Shown here in pieces: positions 1 through 6,371 of a DNA stretch of 8,437 nucleotides. Numbering within the stretch: the stretch's first letter is position 1; the number at the start of each line of letters is the position of its first letter. The notes beneath the pieces were generated by a model. The model searched no databases, had not been told where the DNA came from, and saw nothing but the letters and a program-made list of their open reading frames with translations. Origin of the DNA: an uncultured Alphaproteobacteria bacterium. Its GTDB lineage: Bacteria > Pseudomonadota > Alphaproteobacteria > Rs-D84. A program made the position numbers and the translations under genes. Location of the stretch: contig CAMOTP010000036.1 in assembly GCA_946625925.1 (NCBI GenBank), positions 1 to 8,437 of the forward strand, given 5' to 3'.

Positions 1-1215
1 CAGATAATATCCATTTTCACAACTGGTTGCCATACATGCACAATATTTACTGTCATTGCATATTAATTTTTTGGTTTTGTATTTAGTGTTATATTCCATA
101 TATGTACCAATTTCTGCATTTGATGGCAAATCTGCTTTTCTACAGTAGTCACCTATGTTGTAGAGTGTTCGTTCATGTGTAAAATCAGCTGGGGCATCGG
201 ATGTATTATTGTTAGTGCAACTTTGTTTTGCAGCATTCAACATTTCTGTTAATGTTTTATTCGTGAATATATTTTGTGTAGCAACACCACCAGAAACATA
301 CACATCTTTATCCAATATATAGCGTGATCCAGAATTATATAAAAGCCTAATTTGATTTTGTGCATTTTGCACCGTAGAGCCAGAATCCCCAGCATAACCA
401 ATACAAGAAGTATCCGCAAAACCTTTCGCATCTGATTGTTTTACACCACAATTAGTTATTTGTTTTAATGTATCGCTATCATCCAAATATTCGTCTTCAA
501 AATCATGTCCATTGGTCACTTCTTTGAATTTTTCATTAAATTTTGTAAAAACCGTACTACCTATATCGCCGATTTTAATACCCTTTTTTTCCATATTGTT
601 TTTTGCGTATTTTGCGTAATCTACCAAATCAGTATCATCCGATGATTGAAAATCAGCCAGTAATAATAAATAAGCTTTTTTCATATTTGATATATCTGTT
701 GCGGTTAATACCCGCAATCCACCGAAACCTGCACGCCATAAACCGCTTTCTTGGACAGTTGGGCTTTTGTACCCAAAATAGTGATTACTGCAAAAATTTT
801 TATCCACTATTTCCAAAACAGACCAGTCTTTGCCATCACGTATATCAACATCTTTGTCTCTTTTTGTGCCATACATAACGACCTTGGCTATTCTGTTATC
901 GCCATTAGACATCGATACAGCACAATCACTGCCGTTAATACCACCACAAAAATCTGCAACATGTGAATTTGTTAAAATATGTTTTGGAGATATAAAACTG
1001 CCAGTGCCACTCCACCATTTTTCCCCAGTATGATAAATTTTAACAATATTGTTATAAGGCGATTTATTCCACCCGTTGGTTGTATTTTCATCGACATATG
1101 ATGGTTTTGTTCCAATCCAACCGACAACGGTTCTGTTGTCTGCATCATAACCGATTCCCAAAACAGCACATGGGAATAAACACAACGATAAAAAAGATAT
1201 TATTTGTTTTATCAT
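1..1215 (-). CDS. Secreted trypsin-like (S1/chymotrypsin-fold) serine protease, partial at left edge
   Basis: Seen: translating the minus strand from the ATG at 1215 gives 405 codons with no stop, open at base 1, so the C-terminus is missing. Residues 1-20 form a Sec signal peptide (MIKQ, a hydrophobic run, then CAVLG). The chymotrypsin-fold landmarks appear in order: WSGTGSFIS then ILTNSHV with catalytic His85, KDWSVLEI with Asp130, and GYAGDSGSTV with Ser278. The His-Asp spacing of 45 equals that of trypsin (57 to 102). The Asp-Ser spacing of 148 is much longer than the usual 93 or so, owing to a charged insertion at roughly 184-262. The tail, about 333-405, is Cys-rich and ends in YCACMATSCENGYYL. 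Context: the start overlaps the stop of the upstream gene as ATGA, and I see no strong ribosome-binding site, so translation is probably coupled. Inferred: cleaves proteins in the periplasm or outside the cell. Substrate unknown. Protease identity is fairly sure. Confidence 0.85.
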   Translation of the reverse strand, partial: MIKQIISFLSLCLFPCAVLGIGYDADNRTVVGWIGTKPSYVDENTTNGWNKSPYNNIVKIYHTGEKWWSGTGSFISPKHILTNSHVADFCGGINGSDCAVSMSNGDNRIAKVVMYGTKRDKDVDIRDGKDWSVLEIVDKNFCSNHYFGYKSPTVQESGLWRAGFGGLRVLTATDISNMKKAYLLLLADFQSSDDTDLVDYAKYAKNNMEKKGIKIGDIGSTVFTKFNEKFKEVTNGHDFEDEYLDDSDTLKQITNCGVKQSDAKGFADTSCIGYAGDSGSTVQNAQNQIRLLYNSGSRYILDKDVYVSGGVATQNIFTNKTLTEMLNAAKQSCTNNNTSDAPADFTHERTLYNIGDYCRKADLPSNAEIGTYMEYNTKYKTKKLICNDSKYCACMATSCENGYYL

Positions 1216-2195
1216 AATGTGGCTTCACACTCTTGGGCAGAACGCAGTAAATCTTTGGTTAGCGATATCAGAGAAATATTAAATCCAGTTTCGACCAATC
1301 CGGTTGCAATATTCGCACCAGCCGCCACATTTGATATCGTGTTTAATGTTTTTTCTTTTTTTTGACCATCGGCAGTACTATCCTGGCGAACACTGTCTGT
1401 ATTGGCGGCTATTGATGTTCCGGTGCCAACCGCACCAATTACAGTTCCAGCAATACTGGTCCCCATACCCACCGTCATACGTTTTTCAATTTTTTCTGCA
1501 TCAGATACACTTAGTGTTCCGCAACGTTTGGTTGTTTTTTCAAACGTTTGCATTATTGGATTTTCGATTGGATTTATTCCTGATTGCAACGCATCCGCAT
1601 ATAAATTACGTAATTTAGCAACCGCTGTATTACATGCTGTAATTTGTTGTATTAAATCAGATTGGTCTTTATTTAAACCGGATATTATTGCAGATGCCAA
1701 ATTTGTACCAACCGTTCCTGCAAGCAACCCAGTTCGCCAATTTCCCAGACGTTTTGATTCCGCAATACCTTCTTGTATTTGTTGTTTCAGTTGTGATTTT
1801 TCTATTTGGCTTTGAATTGTAAAAATATCCACCAATGTTGGTACTACCTCGCGGAAAAAATCTTCATTACTCATACTTTCGATTTTTGCCGGATCACAAT
1901 ATCCGTCGGCACATAATTTTTTAGCCAGTTCTGCTACTTCTGTATCCAATTTTTCTTTTTTTAACCCGGCATACAATGCACCACCCGCCGCCACAGTTCC
2001 AACCGCGGTTATACCAGTATTTATTTTGGAAACGCCAGACACACTGGAAATTTTATCGGAAATACCGCCACAAAATTGACCAACGATATCATATACCTGG
2101 GAAATTTCGGTCAAAACATCATCAGTATTGTTTGCATAACAACTATTTACCGTAAAAATAGCAACCAATAAAGTTGAGTATAATTTTTTTAACAT
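1212..2195 (-). CDS. Exported protein of unknown function with four Gly/Ala-rich hydrophobic segments
   Basis: I do not recognise the family. Seen: 327 residues with an N-terminal signal peptide (MLKK, a hydrophobic core, likely cleavage after SCYA near residue 21). A lipoprotein site at Cys19 (VNSC) is a weaker alternative. Four small-residue-rich hydrophobic stretches lie at about 59-78, 152-174, 242-263 and 284-312. They have repeated GTxxxG or AxxxG spacing (for example GTSIAGTVIGAVGTGTSIAA), resembling glycine-zipper helices. Between them are hydrophilic helical parts (about 81-150 and 175-238). Cysteines at 41, 95, 100, 188, 225 and 323 could form disulfides outside the cytoplasm. The start has a GGTGGG ribosome-binding site a few bases upstream and an extended -10 promoter. 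The gene is first in an operon, and its TGA overlaps the ATG of the secreted protease. Inferred: an envelope or secreted partner, substrate or membrane-inserting component of that protease. Confidence 0.8.
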   Translation of the reverse strand: MLKKLYSTLLVAIFTVNSCYANNTDDVLTEISQVYDIVGQFCGGISDKISSVSGVSKINTGITAVGTVAAGGALYAGLKKEKLDTEVAELAKKLCADGYCDPAKIESMSNEDFFREVVPTLVDIFTIQSQIEKSQLKQQIQEGIAESKRLGNWRTGLLAGTVGTNLASAIISGLNKDQSDLIQQITACNTAVAKLRNLYADALQSGINPIENPIMQTFEKTTKRCGTLSVSDAEKIEKRMTVGMGTSIAGTVIGAVGTGTSIAANTDSVRQDSTADGQKKEKTLNTISNVAAGANIATGLVETGFNISLISLTKDLLRSAQECEATL

Positions 2196-2214
2196 AGTCC
2201 CACCGGTGTTTGTT

Positions 2215-2223
2215 ATTATACCA
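2215..2223 (-). promoter_or_regulatory. Extended -10 promoter for the exported protein/protease operon
   Basis: On the minus strand the sequence reads TGGTATAAT, a consensus TATAAT (2220-2215) preceded by the TGn extended -10 motif. No good -35 sits at 16-18 bases, which fits an extended -10 promoter. Transcription would start near 2208, leaving a leader of only about 13 bases before the ATG at 2195. Confidence 0.55.
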
Positions 2224-2293
2224 TAAAAACGGGCACATTCCTAACAAATCTTATGGTTTTATTATTTGGAAATGATTTTTATAAAAAATCTTC

Positions 2294-2322
2294 TTGATTT
2301 TATAAAACAAAACATATATGAT
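2294..2322 (+). promoter_or_regulatory. Promoter of tRNA-Thr
   Basis: TTGATT (2294-2299) and TATGAT (2317-2322) are separated by a 17-base spacer. Transcription would begin around 2329, a few bases before the mature tRNA 5' end at 2334. This promoter diverges from that of the minus-strand operon. Confidence 0.55.
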
Positions 2323-2333
2323 AGTTTCGCATT

Positions 2334-2409
2334 GCCAGTTTAGCTCAGCTGGTAGAGCATCTGATTTGTAATCAGAGGGTCGTTGGTTCAAGTCCGACAA
2401 CTGGCACCA
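2334..2409 (+). tRNA. tRNA-Thr, anticodon UGU
   Basis: A complete 76-base cloverleaf. The acceptor arm GCCAGTT (2334-2340) pairs fully with AACTGGC (2399-2405), and discriminator A2406 is followed by a genomically encoded CCA (2407-2409). The anticodon stem TCTGA/TCAGA (2360-2364 and 2372-2376) encloses the loop TTTGTAA, placing anticodon TGT at 2367-2369, which reads ACN threonine codons, chiefly ACA. The T arm is GTTGG/CCGAC around TTCAAGT. It decodes threonine in translation. It has its own promoter and terminator, so it is a single-gene transcription unit. Confidence 0.97.
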
Positions 2410-2414
2410 GAATT

Positions 2415-2443
2415 AAAAACCGCGTTAATTTGCGGTTTTTTCT
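2415..2443 (+). terminator. Rho-independent terminator after tRNA-Thr
   Basis: AAAAACCGC (2415-2423) pairs with GCGGTTTTT (2432-2440) across an 8-base loop, and the T-run continues to 2441. It begins 5 bases after the CCA end and so closes the tRNA transcript. Confidence 0.8.
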
Positions 2444-2455
2444 TTATTATTTTAC

Positions 2456-2488
2456 TTGACAAAATAAATATTTTGTATTATATATAAT
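2456..2488 (+). promoter_or_regulatory. Promoter for the 798-residue protein gene
   Basis: A perfect -35 TTGACA (2456-2461) is followed 17 bases later by TATATA (2479-2484). A consensus TATAAT at 2483-2488 would give a 21-base spacer, so the TATATA is preferred. It lies downstream of the tRNA terminator and gives the large gene its own start. The gene's ribosome-binding site AAAGGA (2514-2519) is 7 bases from the ATG at 2527. Confidence 0.65.
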
Positions 2489-2526
2489 ATATCTTAATAA
2501 GGTTGGTAAACACAAAGGACTGATTT

Positions 2527-4923
2527 ATGTCGCAGGAATTATTAAAAGATTCAAAATTTAACACATCAGAACAGCCGGAATCGTCTGTTCCACATGCAGA
2601 CAATTTGCATGAAAGCCCTGTTACTGTGTTACCAGAACAAACCAGTCATAAAGAGCCACAAGTTGATTTTCCAGACTATACAATGGCAACTATACATTTC
2701 CCAGCCGATTTGGACAATAGTATTGCTGCCCAGTTCTTGGACAAGGTAAACGCATTTGTTTTAGCGACACCAGGCGTCAAAGCCCAAGATAACCCATATG
2801 CCGAAGATTATGTATTCGTTGGGAATAAACAAGAAATCGAACAATTTGTAGATAAATTTCAAACTTTCGAAGATGTAATGAAACATCCTGATTTAATGCC
2901 GTTTTATTCGCATTTAATCAGAAAGCAAAGAAGCATTTATAGAAAAATTTTTAATAAAAAAGATTCTGAACAACTGTTGGAAATATACAAAAAATCTGGT
3001 ATCAACGATAATGCTTTATCAAAAAACTTGCCGAATATTCGCGACAGAATCAATTTTCTGTATTCATTATGTATTAACACAGAAGGTCAATATTCTTCAC
3101 AAAAATCTTCACAAATTTTTCAAGAGTTTATGCTGCAACACTTAAAACAAATTGAAAATATTGAAAATTCACAAGAGCAGGCAACCGCGTTGGCTAAATT
3201 TATGAACGATTTGATTTTTATTGATACAAAATTACGATTCAAAGTACGTCAATTCATTCAAGATTTAGGCAAATTAAAATTTTCAAACAAATTATCTATG
3301 CCTATTGTTTTGGATGACGGAACACATTGCGACCTGTTCGATTTAAATATGTCCGAACCACACAAGATTATGCATTCTGTGGATATGTCAAAAATCAATC
3401 AGTCTATTGATTTATCCAACATTACAATAAATGGTGATTTTATATGCAGCAAAGCAAAATCACAAATTGTTATGCCAAAACAAATAAATGGTTTATTGGA
3501 TTTATCAAATTACCAATTTATTTCATCTGATACACATATACCAAATGGTGCAACAGGTGTAGATTTATCATATACAATTCAGAAAATCGAAGATTTATTA
3601 CATATCGTCTTTCCAGCAACTGTGTCAGAAATTTTAGTGACACGTCCGATGATAAACGCTGTTTTAAGAGATGAAAATCAATTACGTCAGTTTCAAAAAT
3701 TTGCAAAAAAGCATCCAAATATTCAAATTTGGGATTCTAAACACAATGTGTCATTACAGGATGCAATAGACGCAAAAAATCAACCTGTGCAAAAAATAGA
3801 AAAAAAGACATCTGATATTAATCAAAAACAAATTATACCAACAATATCTGAAAAAACATCTGAATGGTTGGCACCTGATGAGTTGAAAGCAACACTGTTG
3901 GCAAACCACCCAGAATTGATGTCAATAGAAGATTTAGATCGTCGTATTCAAAGTGCACGCAATTTGAACAGCAATGTTCGTAAAAAAACTTTACAACACA
4001 ATGGGAAAGACGTTATCTGTATTCATCAAGAAGATATCGAAAAATTGTTTGCCAATCTGATTTGTGTTTTAGAACAAGATTCAAAACGTCCTGTTAAAAC
4101 ACCGGCACAAAAACCAACAACAGAACCCAAAAAAGAACAAGTACAAGAATCGTCTGTTGCAAAAAAACCTCGTGGAATTAAATTAAAAAAATATATCCCA
4201 AGGAATATTTTTAAACAGATAGAAAAATCATGTGGTGATAGTTTGCCATTATTGGTATCTGTATTGGAACGTATTAACAGCATCAATTATGATTATACAT
4301 TGTTAGAAAACAGCGATTCAACGTTGGTACACACCGATAAAAAAGGCAAATTAATACCTATACAAAACACATATTATAAACGTGGCAAAGCGGCAACTGT
4401 GTCTATTGAAAATTTGGATAAAAGACGCATTGTTTTAACAATTAACCCACAAGATAAAATTATTGTTGCAATTGCTTATTTTCAAGACCATGCAAATAAC
4501 AAAAATCAGTATTTGGCATATAACAAGGTCGTATTACCACTTGCAGCAAAAGGTTTATTAACAGATGGTACAACGGTTGTTAATACAAAATTAATTGAAT
4601 CATCAGACTATTATGATGTTGCAGATTTATTGGTTGAATATAAGCAAAAAATAGCTGACAATACGAACACAGAACCCACAGAACAAACTAAACGCAGACG
4701 TCCACGCATCCAACGTCCAAACAATGCAACACCAGTTGCAACAACATCCAGTGATACAGTTGAATGTTCTTTGTTGGACTTGATAGCATTGGAACAAAAA
4801 ACTCATGCATTGATTCAAAAAATAGAAAAAAATATACAACAATTAAAAAAAGAAAAAGCCCCAGATTCTGTGCTAAAAAAATTACAAGCGGTCATTTTAA
4901 AAATGGGACAAGATATAAGATAA
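2527..4923 (+). CDS. Large protein of unknown function with LRR-like module and C-terminal coiled coil
   Basis: I do not recognise the whole protein. Seen: 798 residues with no signal peptide or membrane segment, so it is probably cytoplasmic, or exported by a system that needs no Sec signal. Residues 1-50 are polar and look disordered. About 50-260 is a mostly helical, charged region. About 286-375 contains repeating units with a Pro followed by an LDLS-like strand (QSIDLSN, GLLDLSN, TGVDLSYT, SEILVTRP), resembling a short leucine-rich-repeat solenoid. About 415-445 and 515-552 are Lys/Pro/Gln-rich linkers. About 553-710 is a second folded region with strands such as RIVLTINPQDKIIVAIAYF. A basic patch (KRRRPRIQR) lies near 722-730, and 745-798 is a predicted coiled coil. 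It has its own promoter, ribosome-binding site and terminator, and is the only plus-strand protein gene here. Inferred only: a scaffold, binding protein or effector. No catalytic motif is visible. Confidence 0.85.
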   Translation: MSQELLKDSKFNTSEQPESSVPHADNLHESPVTVLPEQTSHKEPQVDFPDYTMATIHFPADLDNSIAAQFLDKVNAFVLATPGVKAQDNPYAEDYVFVGNKQEIEQFVDKFQTFEDVMKHPDLMPFYSHLIRKQRSIYRKIFNKKDSEQLLEIYKKSGINDNALSKNLPNIRDRINFLYSLCINTEGQYSSQKSSQIFQEFMLQHLKQIENIENSQEQATALAKFMNDLIFIDTKLRFKVRQFIQDLGKLKFSNKLSMPIVLDDGTHCDLFDLNMSEPHKIMHSVDMSKINQSIDLSNITINGDFICSKAKSQIVMPKQINGLLDLSNYQFISSDTHIPNGATGVDLSYTIQKIEDLLHIVFPATVSEILVTRPMINAVLRDENQLRQFQKFAKKHPNIQIWDSKHNVSLQDAIDAKNQPVQKIEKKTSDINQKQIIPTISEKTSEWLAPDELKATLLANHPELMSIEDLDRRIQSARNLNSNVRKKTLQHNGKDVICIHQEDIEKLFANLICVLEQDSKRPVKTPAQKPTTEPKKEQVQESSVAKKPRGIKLKKYIPRNIFKQIEKSCGDSLPLLVSVLERINSINYDYTLLENSDSTLVHTDKKGKLIPIQNTYYKRGKAATVSIENLDKRRIVLTINPQDKIIVAIAYFQDHANNKNQYLAYNKVVLPLAAKGLLTDGTTVVNTKLIESSDYYDVADLLVEYKQKIADNTNTEPTEQTKRRRPRIQRPNNATPVATTSSDTVECSLLDLIALEQKTHALIQKIEKNIQQLKKEKAPDSVLKKLQAVILKMGQDIR
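3388..3651 (+). repeat. LRR-like repeat module inside the 798-residue protein
   Basis: Codes for about residues 288-375. Units align on a proline (Pro317, Pro339, Pro363; spacing 22 and 24) followed by a GxLDLSx-type strand: MPKQINGLLDLSN, IPNGATGVDLSYT and FPATVSEILVTRP, with a degenerate first unit around QSIDLSN at 292-298. This period fits a leucine-rich-repeat-like solenoid. The units are divergent in protein and DNA, so this is a structural repeat and not a recent tandem duplication. Three to four units is short for a stand-alone LRR domain. Confidence 0.5.
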
Positions 4924-4952
4924 AAAAGTCGCTTTATCAAGCGACTTTTTTT
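4922..4952. terminator. Bidirectional terminator between convergent genes
   Basis: GTCGCTT (4928-4934) pairs with AAGCGAC (4939-4945) around a TATC loop, flanked by an A-run on the left and seven T on the right. On the plus strand it ends the 798-residue gene, whose TAA lies in the A-run. On the minus strand the same hairpin, with its T-run, ends the small membrane protein gene whose stop is at 4969. Confidence 0.85.
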
Positions 4953-4968
4953 ATGAACAAAACAAATT

Positions 4969-5430
4969 TTATTTTTTACGTTTACGCGTTTTCGGTTTTT
5001 GTGTTTCTGGTCCAATATCCCATTCATGACTTTCTGGAAACAATTCATGCATTAATTCCATCAATTTTGGATTTTTTGATACGTAATGTTGTATTCCAAA
5101 CATCGCTGTCACTGTTATATACCGCGCAATATCTGCACGTGTAAATTTATCACCCAATTTATCACGTAATTCGTCCCAAATATCACCGACCGCACCACGT
5201 GCACGATGAAAAAATCTGTTACGATATATATGACAAATCGTTTCTATCCACATCCATATTAACGATACCAATCCTGGAATTATTATACACGCAGCAAAAT
5301 AACGAAACCAGTCTTGGCATGCTGTATTTCCCAACATCATTGTACACATATACTGACAATGCAAAAGCATTACAGCCACAATTTCATAAACAAATAATAT
5401 TGTTATATAAATTTTTGGTTTTAATAACAT
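4969..5430 (-). CDS. Small two-helix inner-membrane protein of unknown function
   Basis: I do not recognise the family. Start choice: the frame is open to an ATG at 5484, but the ATG at 5430 has a strong AGGGGA ribosome-binding site 5 bases upstream and yields an N-terminus that leads straight into a membrane helix. I therefore take 153 residues. Seen: membrane segments at about 7-28 and 42-66, joined by a short loop with CQYMCTMMLGNTACQDW. The basic stretch HIYRNRFFHRAR after the second helix suggests that both ends are cytoplasmic. Residues 76-140 form a soluble domain (GDIWDELRDKLGDKF, then an amphipathic ARYITVTAMFGIQHYV), and the tail is very basic (KPKTRKRKK). Cysteines at 25, 29, 38, 48 and 66 lie in or beside the membrane part. 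It stands alone between two terminators, and I could not identify a convincing promoter. Confidence 0.75.
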   Translation of the reverse strand: MLLKPKIYITILFVYEIVAVMLLHCQYMCTMMLGNTACQDWFRYFAACIIIPGLVSLIWMWIETICHIYRNRFFHRARGAVGDIWDELRDKLGDKFTRADIARYITVTAMFGIQHYVSKNPKLMELMHELFPESHEWDIGPETQKPKTRKRKK

Positions 5431-5498
5431 CTGTGTCCCCTTTTTTATTAATATTGTGGCACAAGTGACCACTGTATGCATCAAGAACGAAAACCTAT

Positions 5499-5525
5499 AA
5501 AAAAATCCCCGATATAAATCGGGGA
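5499..5525 (-). terminator. Terminator of the thioredoxin-like/cvpA operon
   Basis: TCCCCGAT (5506-5513) pairs with ATCGGGGA (5518-5525) around an ATAA tetraloop. The seven A at 5499-5505 become a T-run on the minus strand, so termination is for minus-strand transcripts, about 25 bases after the cvpA stop. Confidence 0.85.
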
Positions 5526-5548
5526 CATATAAACGATATTATGATAAA

Positions 5549-6349
5549 TTAATCTTTATTTGCCGCACTGTCCGCACGCGCAGATGTTTCAATTTGCAAC
5601 AGTTGATTTTCCAAAGCCGTACGTTCAGATGATTTATAACCTGTATTTTCATCAGCATTAACCGTTGCTGATGTTTTTGTAGTACCAGATTCAGATTTTG
5701 ATTCCTGTTTGTCATTATTTTGTTTTTCTGTTTTTGCACGTGATTCGCCATTTTTAATATCACTGACTGCGGACACAGCAGGATTTATCAAATTTTTATA
5801 AATCTCGTCTGCTTGTTTTGTACCCTCGACATCACGTGCCAACAATTTATTTTCACTGCCAGGAACAAACCACTGATCTAATTTAACCGCAGTTAATTGC
5901 ATCACAGGACGCGTACGGGCATTTTCAATCCATGATGGCATATGTGGAATATCAGAATAATACCATAATGCAATCCAATATACTATTCCCATTACAACGA
6001 CACCACGAACAATACCGAATATCACACCCAATGTATGATCAGTAACATTCATCATAGATTCTTGGATTCTGTCACGTAATTTTTGATTTACAAACCCCAC
6101 CATCAACAATACAACAAAGAACACCACAAAATACGACGCCACCAATGTCACAACTGTTGAATCAGGCAATTTGAACCATGACTGAAAAACGCCATCTAGC
6201 CAAGGCGACACAAACCTGGCAACAACCGCAGCCGCCACCCAAGACAAAGTCGCAATAGTTTCATACACACCACCTCGAATTGTTGCCCATACAGTAGACG
6301 CCAACAATACGATGATATACATATAATCTAGACTTGTTAAATCAAACAT
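5549..6349 (-). CDS. cvpA: CvpA-family inner-membrane protein
   Basis: Seen: 266 residues with four hydrophobic segments at about 9-27, 31-49, 64-87 and 107-131. The family signature region, TDHTLGVIFGIVRG (103-116), matches the conserved (D)xxLGxxFGxxRG motif ahead of the last helix. The following IENARTRPVM (141-150) is also typical of CvpA homologues. From about 195 the tail is hydrophilic and low-complexity, rich in Ser, Lys, Glu and Thr. This makes the protein longer than E. coli CvpA (about 160 residues). Family knowledge: named for colicin V production; a polytopic inner-membrane protein linked to envelope function, precise activity unclear. Context: starts 22 bases after the thioredoxin-like gene with AGGA 8 bases before the ATG, so it is probably the second gene of that operon, closed by the terminator at 5499-5525. 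It is not next to purF here, the E. coli arrangement. Confidence 0.88.
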   Translation of the reverse strand: MFDLTSLDYMYIIVLLASTVWATIRGGVYETIATLSWVAAAVVARFVSPWLDGVFQSWFKLPDSTVVTLVASYFVVFFVVLLMVGFVNQKLRDRIQESMMNVTDHTLGVIFGIVRGVVVMGIVYWIALWYYSDIPHMPSWIENARTRPVMQLTAVKLDQWFVPGSENKLLARDVEGTKQADEIYKNLINPAVSAVSDIKNGESRAKTEKQNNDKQESKSESGTTKTSATVNADENTGYKSSERTALENQLLQIETSARADSAANKD

Positions 6350-6371
6350 GATTCAAATCCTAAACCTATAT

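Noticed and set aside
249..431. Short minus-strand 60-codon frame (and the 65-codon frame at 972-1169)
   Set aside because: Both lie out of frame inside the continuous protease frame, which has a signal peptide, catalytic motifs and coupling to the upstream gene.
1402..1815. 137-codon plus-strand frame antisense to the exported protein gene
   Set aside because: Shadow of the minus-strand gene, which has a signal peptide, ribosome-binding site and promoter. The plus frame shows no ribosome-binding site or domain.
2334..2409. tRNA-Thr as an integration (att) site for a mobile element carrying the 798-residue gene
   Set aside because: I found no second copy of the tRNA 3' end elsewhere in the window and no integrase gene. 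Adjacency to a tRNA alone is not evidence of integration.
5431..5484. 18-residue longer start for the small membrane protein
   Set aside because: The ATG at 5430 has an AGGGGA ribosome-binding site at ideal spacing that the upstream ATG lacks, and the extra segment would add a poorly fitting N-terminus.
5506..5525. Similar hairpins at 5506-5525 and 8407-8426 as copies of a dispersed repeat
   Set aside because: Both have GGGG/CCCC stems and tetraloops, but the flanks and stem ends differ and each sits at an operon end beside a T-run. They are ordinary terminators.
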